Of a DNA stretch of 64,000 nt, positions 12,676 through 23,713 are shown one piece after another. The position numbers and the translations under genes are program-made. The DNA is taken from NCBI RefSeq assembly GCF_000003815.2, contig NC_049981.1, positions 767,137 to 831,136 of the forward strand, read 5' to 3'. Numbering within the stretch: position 1 is the stretch's first letter; each line of letters opens with the position of its first letter. The notes below the pieces were generated by a model, which saw nothing but the letters and a program-made list of their open reading frames with translations, searched no databases and had not been told where the DNA came from. Source of the stretch: Branchiostoma floridae (Eukaryota > Chordata > Leptocardii > Amphioxiformes > Branchiostomatidae).

Positions 12676-15600
12676 AGCCACCAAAGCCAAAAGCTGCAAA
12701 ATACATGACAGTAAGTTATAATATAAATACATAAAATAATAACAAGCCTTTTCCACATAAGATATCAGTGTAATCCACTTAACATCTTAAATGGATATTG
12801 TAAGTTTGCCTAAGTTTATGGCAATCCAAAGTGATGATGAAAGTTTGTGTTTGACACAATGGAAGTTAGAGCAAGTGTTTGCAGGAGTGAGGTAACTATG
12901 AAAACTGCACTTTCATAAAACCCTGCCCATAACTTAGACAAGACGTACTTTGTAGGTAGGAGGGCCCGTGTTGGCTGGCATCTTCGTGTGAGATGACGTT
13001 CTGTACAATACTCTGTACAGCATTGAGGATGACTTGGTCTTGGCACAGGGACAGCATCGTGTTGATTTTGGCATCAAGCAGACTATGTCTGTGGGGGGAC
13101 AGAAAATGTTGGTTGAGTGTTAGTTCTGCATAGAGAGAAGGGAAGGCAGAGGGAACAAAACTTGCACACCATGGTCAAATGTCAAAAAACATAGCAACAT
13201 ACATACAGTCAAACCTGGTCTACCGACCACCTGTGCATAACGACCCACTGTCCACTACGACCGCCGAAAAGCGGTCCCTTGAATTTTCCCATAGACGTAA
13301 GCATTAACATTTCTGTATATGACGACCACTGTCCAACGGGACCACGACCACCACTAAAGGCGACCGCACGTTACCTAAACACTGACAAAACGACCACGGC
13401 ATGTGATTTTGTCACGCTACTTTAATGTTCACGGCGAAAAATGAGCGTAATTACCACAAATTATTTACCGCTATGCCCCCTCCCATTCTCATTACTTCTG
13501 GATCGGCACTTCACTCTACAAAGTTTCGGTGGCTTCGTGATGAGAATCTCAGGCTAAAATGCCATTATATCCAGGGAGCAGACATGAAAGCGTTTAGTTC
13601 TACCAGGCTTTTCGAAGATAAACAAAAAAAAAACGCATTTTCTGGCATAATAAAACATCTGACTCGCTGTTCTTCCCGAGAAATACGTATTTTGCACAGC
13701 GCGGTTCTGAATCGCGGCGTCTGCAGGTCGGAAATACGCTCCTCTGATTGGTTGAAACCACCAAAACAACAACAATTGCATGTATAATGACGGGGAAACC
13801 CCGGCGATCTCGCGCTCTGATTGGTTGGAGCGGTGCATCATGGGAACTTTGCTGCCAGCTCGACGCCATCTTGTTTCAAAGACTTACGTTTTAAAACGCA
13901 AAAGAACGCTATTTTCCACGATTACGTAGCACCATCCTAGTTGAAAATGCATAATCCAAAGAACTTTTCGTGGAAACATGTGTTAATATGTGAATTTATG
14001 GTGTCTCTAGCGTAATTTTGGGTTTCGATGCAGCCGTAAAGTGTGCTGAGAGTTAGCGTGGGTTTCCAAAAATATATACCCCGAAAATAATGTCGCATTT
14101 TTCACGTCACACAAAAACAAAACTCCCGCAAAGAAGAAGTCTGCAACATTTTCTGATCATAGCGATTACGTTTTGGGTAGAAATGTTCGTCGATGTGCAC
14201 GATGTGCCGGCGTGCAGCTGCGTGATACCTCAGTTACAGAATATTTGTTGTCACATTAGGGCCGCGGTATGAGAAAAAATTATGCCGGCACGGCACGCTG
14301 CAAAAAGCCGGACGAATTACCAGCGTTTTTCTTTTTCAAATTATTCTTATAATATATCTATTATAAATATCATTACAAATATAATACTTTTTAATACGAA
14401 GAATAACATAAGTATACGTAATTTTAGCATTATATAACATCTTGTTATCTTGTAAATAATAAGAAGGACAAATGCGTTTCATGCATAAATTATCGATGTT
14501 CTGACTTGTCAGTTTCTTTACTGCCGCCACGTTGTTTTCTATATAAAGACCACCTATGTATGAAGACCACTTTTGCTGGGTCCCTTGAGTGGTCTTCTTA
14601 TACAGGTTTGACTGTATATACAAAATTTGCTATCAAAGTCAGCCAAGAAAAATACACTTACACAATAGGAAACACCTTGGGAAATACCACACTGGCTTCC
14701 GCTAGGTATTCATACAGGATTCGCTCCTCTGATTCATCATTGGTGTATTTCACCAACGTTGCCTGGAAATGGATGCGCTTTTGTTAGTTTGTCCGAAAAC
14801 ATATCATGTGTTAATAGAAATTGCAATCTAAAGGAAGAATTTGATAGAATCTAAGCTTTAAGCAATGTTGTACAGAATGGAGTACTTACTAGGACAGTTA
14901 GCAGCAGTGCTTGTGTCTGCTGGTCTGTTAGCACCTCTTCATCCAACAGCAGGTTGTTTTCTGACAGCGAGGGTTTCCTGCTGCCTCCCCTGGCGGCCAC
15001 TTCTGCTTGTTCTGCCACGCGTCTCACCTTCGGTGGCGAGCTCTGCTCCACGTCGCCACCGCTTGCCTCGTGTTTCGGAGACCCGCCCCCGCTGGCTTCT
15101 GCCAGCCGCGGGGACTTCTGCCCGACAAGTTCGAAGCTTTTTTGTCTCTTTGTGGCCAGGCCGGCGTCTGTGCTTAGCGACTTGTGAGCTTTGGTGTGGG
15201 ACGGCAGTGGTGGGGTGTGGTGGCCTATGTGAATGTCCAAGCTCTTCTGACTCTTCGGTGTCCCCCGATCTCGACTACTTCTCTTGGCAGAGTCCTTCTG
15301 TCCGGACGCGGAATGGGTGGGGCTTGTTTCCATGACGATAGGCTCCTGGGAGGTTGCCTCGGCAAGGAGTTGGCTACTCCGGTGTTTCAAGACGCAGCGG
15401 CTCCGCACTTCGTCAGAAACTGAGATCAAGGCGGCGAGGTACGGAACACTCTCCTTACTGACTTCAAACTTGTCACTGTAATATGGTGAAATGTAGGTTG
15501 ATGATCATAGGAAAACACTGTCACAGGCATTATGTGTATGTGGATAAATCTATGTCGGTATCATTTAAGCCTAAGGATAACTCCAGCAAGGTTAAATATT

Positions 15601-15976
15601 AGTAGTTCACAATACTAATCAATGATGCTCTACTCCTGTAAATGTCAGCATGAATAGACATATCTACAACAAAAAGCTTCCTACACTCAACTAGTAGTAG
15701 AGTGTAGTAAGCTTTTTGCTAGTACATGTTTATCTCCACAGCTTGTTCCAAAGAAGCTCACCAGTTTTTGTACTTGCTGATGAGCTGTAACATCAGCATG
15801 AGAAGTCGGATGGTGCGGGAAAACGTGGCGGGGTTGGGATGGCGGAAGCCCTTCAGAAGGTGACCGACCACGGCAAAGTTGAAGTTGGACTTGAAGCTGA
15901 GGCCCACCGAGTGGTCCATCTGCTTGAAGTGCCACTCCATGGGTTCCCTGGTCTCCATCAGGACCTGTTCAGGGCT
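12676..15976 (-). CDS. NF1: neurofibromin C-terminal exons (partial gene)
   Basis: Five minus-strand exons match the neurofibromin C-terminus in order: 15976-15762, 15475-14890, 14762-14662, 13088-12949, and 12693 running into the gap at 12675. Phases fit throughout (0/2, 2/0, 0/2, 2/1, 1/-). Landmarks are [18 protein letters not shown], a codon split to give [56 protein letters not shown] and FGFGG; each closely parallels the vertebrate protein from memory. The 14890-15475 exon carries the Ser/Lys-rich linker with PPKVRRVAE. Neurofibromin is a cytoplasmic Ras GTPase-activating protein, but the GAP domain is far upstream and is absent here. Higher coordinates hold DHPS on the same strand, so the 5' four-fifths is missing. 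Either the 16771-16870 gap hides a misjoin, or this is a gene fragment, or DHPS is nested in an NF1 intron. Confidence 0.93.
13206..14614. mobile_element. DNA transposon with CAGTCAAACCTG ends, TA target duplication
   Basis: The ends CAGTCAAACCTG and CAGGTTTGACTG are flanked by TA on both sides, as expected for Tc1/mariner-type insertion. Subterminal regions hold many gaccac motifs near both ends, possible transposase-binding repeats. The 1.4 kb element sits in an NF1 intron, between the exons at 12949-13088 and 14662-14762. No transposase frame was recognised. A 485 bp relative lies at 51593-52077. Confidence 0.8.
15669..15718. repeat. short near-perfect hairpin
   Basis: The arms aaaaagcttcctacactc and gagtgtagtaagcttttt flank a short loop with ctagtag. 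It lies in the NF1 intron, about 45 bases beyond a donor. Confidence 0.8.
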
Positions 15977-16325
15977 CTGTAAGGAGGGAAGACACATGGC
16001 AATCAGAGACAGCAGACTTCACACCCTTACCCATACTACTCCATGGGTTCTCTGGTCTCCATCAACACCTGTTCAGGGCTCTGTAAGGAGGGAAGACAGC
16101 AGACTTCACACCCTTACCCATACTACTCCATGGGTTCTCTGGTCTCCATCAACACCTGCTCAGGGCTCTAAAGGGAGGGGAGACATAAGGCAATCAGAGA
16201 CAGCAGACTTCACACCCTTACCCATACTACTCCATGGGTTCCCTGGTCTCCATCAGCACCTGTTCAGGGCTCTATAGGGAGGGGAGACACATGGCAATCA
16301 GAGACGGCAGACTTCACCCCCTTAC
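15936..16325. repeat. minisatellite duplicating an NF1 acceptor junction
   Basis: The motif tccatgggtt recurs at 15936, 16040, 16127 and 16231 (spacings 104, 87, 104). The first copy covers the 5' end of the NF1 exon at 15762-15976, its acceptor and adjacent intron. The other three repeat that junction upstream, each with an AG before the copied exon start (16080, 16167, 16271). In the second copy the duplicated coding part runs 14 codons ([14 protein letters not shown]) before an in-frame stop. Confidence 0.9.
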
Positions 16326-16770
16326 CCATACTACTTTATGACCACTCCCGTCTTTAACAAACATGATGAGCACAGTATTGAAGATGTACTATGGCAATCC
16401 AGTATTTGCATATATTGGGAACCACAGAAACACAAACATACATGCACAGAAACAAGCAACAAAATACTCCTTTTCCTTTGGGGTTAGGTAACTATCATAT
16501 TCGGGTAGCTCAGAAATCACCTATACTTCAAACAACTCTAAGAAATTTAAAACACTGGAATAAGATGTTTATGCAGTGCACCATACATATCAAATAGACA
16601 AATTTCTTACCTAAACCAATGAAGGCTTAATATGTGAGACTTAAAAAAAAATATCAAGTAGCTTTCTGATGTCCAGTATCTGATAACAGAGTTGTCATTG
16701 TGATCAATTCAGGAACAAAAATTTCATGTAGGTCTTTGTTTCTAGATTTGAACTGTAGTCTCGACAAATC
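16326..16770. other. short intergenic or intronic stretch, no gene recognised
   Basis: No NF1-like exon was found here. The preceding NF1 exon should end with a sequence equivalent to the vertebrate SLRIFNDK and is not visible. Confidence 0.4.
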
Positions 16771-16870
16771 NNNNNNNNNNNNNNNNNNNNNNNNNNNNNN
16801 NNNNNNNNNNNNNNNNNNNNNNNNNNNNNNNNNNNNNNNNNNNNNNNNNNNNNNNNNNNNNNNNNNNNNN
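16771..16870. other. assembly gap (100 N) between NF1 and DHPS
   Basis: Exactly 100 N. It separates the NF1 exons from DHPS and is the natural place for a misjoin. Confidence 1.
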
Positions 16871-17040
16871 CAAAACAAATGCCGAATGGAAACAAAAAAA
16901 GGATGCAAGAAATGTTGGTAAAATATCAGACTACAGGAATTCCTAGCTTGACACAAATTGAGTCACAGAACATGGTGTATCAAGCCAGCTACAGGTCTTG
17001 TGTGTGGCAGGTATGCTGATGGTGATCAAAGGAAGCAGGC

Positions 17041-17075
17041 TGTCGCGTTATTCCTCCTTCTTAGCGTTCCTGTCC
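17041..17075 (-). CDS. possible alternative last exon of DHPS
   Basis: An acceptor (tttctag) precedes a phase-2 frame reading DRNAKKEE and then a stop. Spliced to a weak donor inside the DHPS terminal exon (after TTCAA, near 17897), it would give a Lys/Glu-rich end like that of vertebrate DHPS. The unspliced end at 17870 is equally possible. Confidence 0.2.
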
Positions 17076-17869
17076 CTAGAAACATAAAAAAAAGGATCTT
17101 AAGTCCAACCTAAGTACTTCAACTTCCCTTGCATTTCTTTCCATTTTACATGCGAACTGTAAGGGAGTCGGTTTTGATAGGATGTCTTTGAAATCGTCTC
17201 TCAAAATTAAAAGCCGTTCAAATGTAAAATTCTCCCAAACAGCATGGATTTTGTACTTAGTCGTTTATGCTAATCTTTAGGGAGTAGACATTGTTGTTGC
17301 ATTCCAGGTGTGCTTCTATCCCATGGAGTGCATCTGGGATAGGTCAACTGTCATGAATTTTTAAAGAGGTTTTTTTTTAAACAGTCGAAAATTAATGAGA
17401 GCGCGGACGTCACCCATCATCCATATAAGCAAATAATTGTAGCCTCAACATCATCAGATGTACCGTTAATTCGCCGATGTTACAAACTCGTCTTGTTATG
17501 TGCTGTTAACGTTTGATATCTTATGAATAACGCCCGAAAGATATTCACGATAAGTGCCTATATATAAGCATAGGAAATGCATGGGTAGTGTCTTCATCGG
17601 TCAACTGAATTATACAGCGAATTACCGTAATTAGCCACAAGTGAAATTGCGCAAAGCTTTTGTTGATTTTGAATGCATTGATACATAATCTATTGCAAAA
17701 TAACACTCCCTTCTGAATTTTAGGACCCCGTTTAAAATATGTAACACATATACGCTAGCCTGTGGTCGGATTAAGGTTAACTAGCAGTATTTCAATGTAT
17801 AAACTTTATCAGCGATCTACCTCATATTTCAAGTTCTTAACACTATGATGGTTATCGCCTACAATAATG

Positions 17870-20800
17870 TTACAGAATAGTGCTAACGTTAGAGTCCGAC
17901 TTGAAGTCCTTTGCAAAGGTCTGCGACACGAGCAGGGGGAACACAAGAGTAGCATCGGCAAAAATCTGCAATTCAAACAAAACAAATAGAGTTAATGTAC
18001 CATGCATACACAATTCACTAACAATACCAGCATTTAAATGCCAATTACGAATCGAACTGCCTAAAAGCTCCAGGAGAAACAAACTCACCAACCCGTAGTG
18101 CTCAGAAGCAAATGGGGCACTGACACAATTTGGAAATTATGTTAATCTAAGTTGTAGCAAAGTTTCTTCGACTCAAATATATGATAAGTGTTTCACAAAC
18201 TAACACACACACACACATATAGACACAGACAGACAAACACACACACACACACACACATAGACACACACACTCGGAGGCACATCAATACGCATACCCATGG
18301 CCACACAGCTACACACAAACCAAAACATAAACTTTGAACGAAGGTAATCAAAGACAGGCCTCTATAACCATTAAACACAGGCCATTAAACACAGGCCTTA
18401 ATACCCCTCACCTTGACAGGGGTGGCGCTGCTCTTGATTTTTCCCCAGGACACGGCCTCGTCAGGACGGGCTCCCCCGTCAGAACCGTCAAACTCCTGGG
18501 CCGTGTTGATGAACACTCCGTAGTCTGCACCACCCTTCTGTGGAGGGGACAAAGGACAGAGAAAAACACATATCAGCGATGCAAATCAGTGTGTGTGTGA
18601 GTGTATGTGTGTGCATGTTTCTGTCTGTGTGTGTGTACGTTACAATATGCGTGTGTGTGTGTGGCAGTGTGTGTCTGTGTGTATCTTTATCTGTATCCTT
18701 CCCTCTGTGTCTTTCATTTAAGAACTTACCTGTACGGCCTACGTCACATTTCCAAACTGCGGCCCGGCCGGGCAGCTTTCAGACACGAAAACTATGATAT
18801 AAAAGACAAAAAACTACACAAGACGTGAAGAGAATAGTCGTGGGCGTCATTTGTGTATATTTCAACTGATACATTTCGATTTTTTGTTTCAATATAGATC
18901 CAGGCAGGGCCCCGGTGTGAAAATGTGACGTTAGTCTAAAATCAACGAAACTTTGGTGGTTAAAAATACATTTGGTTGTGTAGATAGTTTGGATCTCAAA
19001 TGTACCTATCTGCCAAGCAGATGAAACTAATCACGAACTTACCATAAAGTTGGCGTTGTGGATGTGATGCTTAGGCAAGCCGCCACCCAGGATGATCATC
19101 CCGCTGTGCTTACTGTGAGCTGCTATACTGTTCATCATCTTGATATCTGTATTTCATAAAACCATAAATGTAGAGAACTTGAGGTGGAAAAGTGGCGAGT
19201 CATACCAAAGACATTTAAAATGGTACATATTATTTCTTTATTTATCACTTAACAAGAGTATGGTAGTTAAACAAATACAATTGCCAGTTGACTACTACAA
19301 TATGCTATAGAGTTCTGGAAAAGCCGGGTGATCCAACAAAGATGGGTGCATGGATTCTAATTCCACTTCTGACACAATATATATATATATGTGTGTTGCA
19401 TGGTGTTGAGGAATCATGGGGACTCAAAGATAGTAAATTGTGCTAAACCTGGTATTCCGGGAAAATATCACTTTATATATTGAGTGTGATAATTCATTGA
19501 CTGCTACACGTCGGTGGAAGACGAAGTATTAGTACTCACGCAAATCATATCTAATATGCACTGTTACATAGATGATTTCAAATATGCTTCCAATCACCAT
19601 TCGGCGCGGAAAATACCAAGGTCCGATTCACACAAGGAATGTTGTTAGACGTGCGACAACATCGTACGACGTCTTTTACTTAATTCCTGCGAGTAAATCC
19701 ACTCACAGTGTCGGACGACAGTCAAGCATTTACATGTAACCCATCAGGGTTCGAAATACTTTTTCTGCATACCTGAACTGGTGCAGGTAACATTCTAAAT
19801 TACCTGCACCAGACAAATTTTGCCTGCAGCAGCACCACTCTAAATTTAGGAAATACTAAAATTATAGGATTATGCTAAAATTGTTCAGGAACCATTGTTA
19901 CTTTTTCTTTTATGCTTTATAGGTGGTAAAACTCAATGCAGCTAATAGCAATCCATATACACTTGCACCATAGGTCGTTTATGTATAAAACCCAGGTAGT
20001 ATTTCGAGCCCTGGCCATATTACGTCTACCCAGGGGGTAAGAGTATGACGGGGCGGGAAAATGAGTTTTATTTTAACATGTTTGATTGAGTTACCTTCCA
20101 CGATGTCCAGAACCAAGCCCGGGTTCCTGTAGGCATGCAGAAACAACAGGTCCCCGATGGAACCATCCGTAATGGCCGGACTAAACACTGGAATCTCGTT
20201 CTAACAAAAGAAGGAAAAGAAAGAAATAGAAAAAAAAAGTAAGTACAGTAGAAGCCAATTACTTGCACAATAGATTAACGCACACTTCTATTTAATGCAT
20301 GACGTGCCAAAATCCCAAACCGGTGCAGTCCAGCTGGATAACTTTGCATTATTGCACCAGCTAGATAACTGCACGAAATACACTGTCAAATAGGTTTTGT
20401 AATTCAACGGCTTCTGCTGTATCTGAACCATGCTATTACACAAAGAAACAATCAGGCTATAACTTTCCTGTAAATGAAAACAATATGAATGATTAAGTCT
20501 ATATAGCGTTTTTTTTTATTTCACTTGAAAACCATATTCAAAAGATGACCGCATTTCTGTTAACCGTTGTATAAGGCCATTCTCCATTCTGATGTGTATT
20601 ACACCCCCTGGGGAAACTGACCGTTGAATTTGTCATGAAATCTAACTGGTCAGAGAGGTAGTACAAATGACTAAGCTCACAGATTATATTTTACCAAATG
20701 ATAGTCTCAATTTTTGGTCTTTTACGTTATTCACATACCAAATCAACATGGCCTTATCTGAAAACATGATTGGTTAATAAAATGATACTTTACCTTGTAG

Positions 20801-23713
20801 CACCAGTAGTATATGGACTCTTCGTTGTCGATTTCTTTTCCAAGACGGGCGATCAATTTAGATGGTGTCCACAGAGTCCCCTGTAATGAATAACCACAAT
20901 AAGTTCAATATGATATAAGTTGAGCGTTGGTGTGTTCTTAAAGCCATTCTTCATCAGAGTGCAGTAGCCAACAAAATTAATGATATTGCACACAAAATCG
21001 GACTTTTTACCTAGAAATGAAAGATGCTAGGGAAAGACACACCTGGAGGCAACTCTCTATCTTCATGGCTACCTTGTCCCCCCAACGACCTGGAGGTCAA
21101 GGGACTAGCCTGCCTGCCTGCCTGAAAGATGCTATCTACGCCAGACATGTTCAACCACCCCTCAACAGAGACGGGGGGCGCCATAGATTTTCTGTAACTC
21201 AGTTTACCAAATCACTTGTTTTAACGTGACGCCACATTATCGATGGATGTAAAAAGGTCCGTTGTAGTACCAAAGAAAGTCACCAGAAGGATCATAGACC
21301 TACGTATACAGTGGAAGCCGCTTGACTGCACACCCTATTTGCCAGGTATATTTCTTGCAATTATCCGAATGGTGCAACAAAGCAAAGTTATTAAGCTGAA
21401 CCGCACCAACATGGGATTTGGGGATTCCGTGCAATTAACAGAGGTGTACGATTATCCGGTGTGCAATCAACTGACTTCTACTGTATTCCAAATACAGTGT
21501 GTATCTTCACAGTTGCATCTGACAACACGGACACACACAGACACAACCATATGCGAGCACACACACAGACAGACACACAAACACGCAGACACACACACAA
21601 ACACAAACCATACGTAGAGAAGGTATAAGTTGTTACTATGTGTGCCAAGTTGAATATATGTTCATACATGTTGTTTTTGTTCNNNNNNNNNNNNNNNNNN
21701 NNNNNNNNNNNNNNNNNNNNNNNNNNNNNNNNNNNNNNNNNNNNNNNNNNNNNNNNNNNNNNNNNNNNNNNNNNNNNNNNNNATTATCATCCTCACTTTA
21801 GACACATGAATAGCACTGACAAGATTATATTCCTCGTGCGTTTTAACAAACCGACAATAGCTAAACCCATACAGTCCTACATTTTCACGATTACCAAGAA
21901 GCGAGAAGAAGCCGAACTTCTATGTTAGACTAGATTTGTGATACATTTATATGTACATATGTTTTCACTTGTTGTGACCTGTACTTAGCTTGGTTGGGCA
22001 AAAATGTACAATAAAGGTCCTCATTCATTCATTCATTCATTCATTCATTCATTCATTCAACATATTTTGCTAGTCTGTGCAATTTTGTAGCATGCCAATG
22101 TATCTAATAGACTCTACTCTACAAGTGAAAAGTAGTAAGACGCACAGCTGGATCTTATGTTACAGACCCACCATACACATACTACAATTGAATGTGTATT
22201 TCAATAGTTTTGTACATACCTTTTGGCCGGAGGTCCTTTCCCTTCAAGGAGAAGTCTCCCAGATACGTCGGTGCGAAACACTTGATGAAGTCTTCCTCAA
22301 TCCCACCTGCTGTCGTCACGATGCAGTCAATCTGAAACAGAAGGACGTTTATTTGAAGACGTTTATACACAAGTACGTAGACAGGGTGTCATATTCTTAT
22401 CTTAGAAAAACCAGGGACATAACTGTTACATCATTCATTCCGAATATGACATGTGTCCAAAAAGTACAATTTAAGCAGTTTCTATACGGCATAACAGTAC
22501 GACATGAGCCGAATTTTCAAAATGGTGGTAAGTTTACATCAAGCTAGGGACTGACCATTTGAAACTAGAGGTCTTAACAGGTCTAAAAACGTTTAGACGT
22601 CCTCACCATCCTATGCTGAGCCAAGAACCTGATGGTCTCACGGATGCCAGATGACACCATGTTGGAGGTGTAGCCCAGGAAGATGGTGCAGTCTGACCGG
22701 GGCCGGTAGATGGGGTCCAGCTTCTCTTCCTCCGGGCTGAGGTTGACGGGCTTGGACCTGTGCTCCCTCTGTAACCATGGTAACAACAGTCCTTAAATAC
22801 CATCCAAAATAAGTATGTGAAATGGTAGACCATTTCTTGCTATCAGATCTAAATTTTAGTTTAGTCAATGATAGCCTGGTAAATAGCTTTTCGACCAAAA
22901 AAGTAGCCATTTTCATTTCAAATAGCAAACCTGTAAAACTGATGTCACTATTTCCCATCATACACCACTCACAAAATGGTTGCGCCCATAGAATCCTATA
23001 AATACAGATTTCGCTATTAATAACAGACCTGTAATAAATAATTAGATATTGGTTTTAATGATTCAACTCACCATCTTGTTGATCTGCTCAATGGCCATTC
23101 CAAAGTTGCTGGCTTGAAACCCTGTGGTCAAGAAATGCTTGACCACTTCGTCAAGTTTAACGCCTTTGTTGAAGTCAAATCCTTTGATCTGAATCGTAGA
23201 AAACGAATAAGGACAGACACTTATTCAATAATGGGTTGAATTCAACAGTTACCAAAAGTCGTTCATTGCGGATGTAAGTCTGCCAAAGTTTTGAACGCGC
23301 CGATTGATCTATTCTACTGGAGTCATTTTTAGGAAGTTTTTTCTGTCATCATCAACATGGCAGACACAATGTCAGTGCTCCTTGTAATGACTTTTAACGT
23401 TTATTTCTTTTCACTTCTTTTCTTTATAAGTCAATACTTAGAAGAGTTATTTTTTCCAGATATCGGAATGGTTGAAGATATCTCAGCAACGTTCAAGTTC
23501 GGCACGTAGTGTTAGACGATGGAAAAATACGCTCCCCCCATGTCAAAATAAATGGAACGTTCCAAGAATCACCTAGCAACTATTACAATGGGGTTAAATG
23601 ATTAAAGGGTACATGGGGTTAATGCTAACTAAACTCACCTTGATGGCGTCATCAGGCATGTCCATGCTCTTCACCCACACGTGCTGCTCGGCTTTAGTCG
23701 CTGCGTCCGCCAT
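17870..23713 (-). CDS. DHPS: deoxyhypusine synthase
   Basis: Nine coding exons are visible: 23713-23639 (start [10 protein letters not shown]), 23188-23072, 22768-22607, 22331-22220, 20880-20794, 20200-20095, 19146-19043, 18537-18412, and 17965 to the stop at 17870. The enzyme transfers the aminobutyl group of spermidine to one lysine of eIF5A, using NAD, as a cytosolic tetramer. Hallmarks are [69 protein letters not shown], and EAVSWGKIK with the catalytic lysine. One exon of about 35-40 residues, expected to carry RIGNLLVPN and FEDW, is missing between 20881 and 22219 where the 21683-21782 gap lies; the flanking phases (1 and 0) confirm an absent exon. With it the protein would be about 370 residues, the normal size. 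All visible donors are GT. Confidence 0.95.
18199..18270. repeat. CA-rich low-complexity repeat
   Basis: Mostly (AC)n with aga interruptions, in a DHPS intron. A GT-rich counterpart follows at about 18587-18690 across the next exon. Confidence 0.85.
18728..18938. mobile_element. MITE of a GC-palindrome family (GGCCCGGCCGGG)
   Basis: The left end (ggcctacgtcacatttccaaac, then GGCCCGGCCGGGCAGCTTTC and acacgaaaactatgat) and the right end (ggccccggtgtgaaaatgtgacgttag) are imperfect mirrors. Relatives lie at about 25888-26080, 58118-58300 and 58310-58512. It is non-coding and lies in a DHPS intron. Confidence 0.65.
20246..20419. mobile_element. MITE with CAGTAGAAGCC ends, TA target duplication
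   Basis: The ends CAGTAGAAGCC and GGCTTCTGCTG are flanked by TA. The 174 bp element is pogo/Tigger-like by its TA target and CAGT start. A sister copy lies at 21309-21483. It is in a DHPS intron. Confidence 0.7.
21309..21483. mobile_element. MITE with CAGTGGAAGCC ends, TA target duplication
   Basis: At 175 bp with TA flanks, it has the same family ends and near-identical length as 20246-20419. Internal gtgcaat/attgcac-type arms form a hairpin. It lies in the DHPS intron that should also hold the missing exon. Confidence 0.7.
21683..21782. other. assembly gap (100 N) inside DHPS
   Basis: Exactly 100 N. LINE coding sequence begins immediately to the right, so the repeat probably caused the break. 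Confidence 1.
21783..22061 (+). mobile_element. LINE 3' end with (CATT)n tail
   Basis: From 21783 a 47-codon frame ([16 protein letters not shown], then [10 protein letters not shown], stop) resembles the C-terminus of the LINE at 54970-56247 ([20 protein letters not shown]). A short 3' region with aataaag and a nine-copy ATTC tail follow. The 5' side is lost in the assembly gap. It is a non-LTR retrotransposon; the clade is not assigned. Confidence 0.85.

Noticed and set aside
12509-12758. Open frames spanning the first N run
   Set aside because: They are artefacts of reading through N; only the 18 bases at 12676-12693 are supported as NF1 exon.
16654-16956. Open frames spanning the second N run as the missing NF1 exon
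   Set aside because: The flanking residues do not resemble NF1 and the frames depend on the N placeholder.
18193-18828. Val/Cys-rich short proteins around 18.2-18.8 kb
   Set aside because: They are translated CA/GT microsatellites flanking a real DHPS exon.
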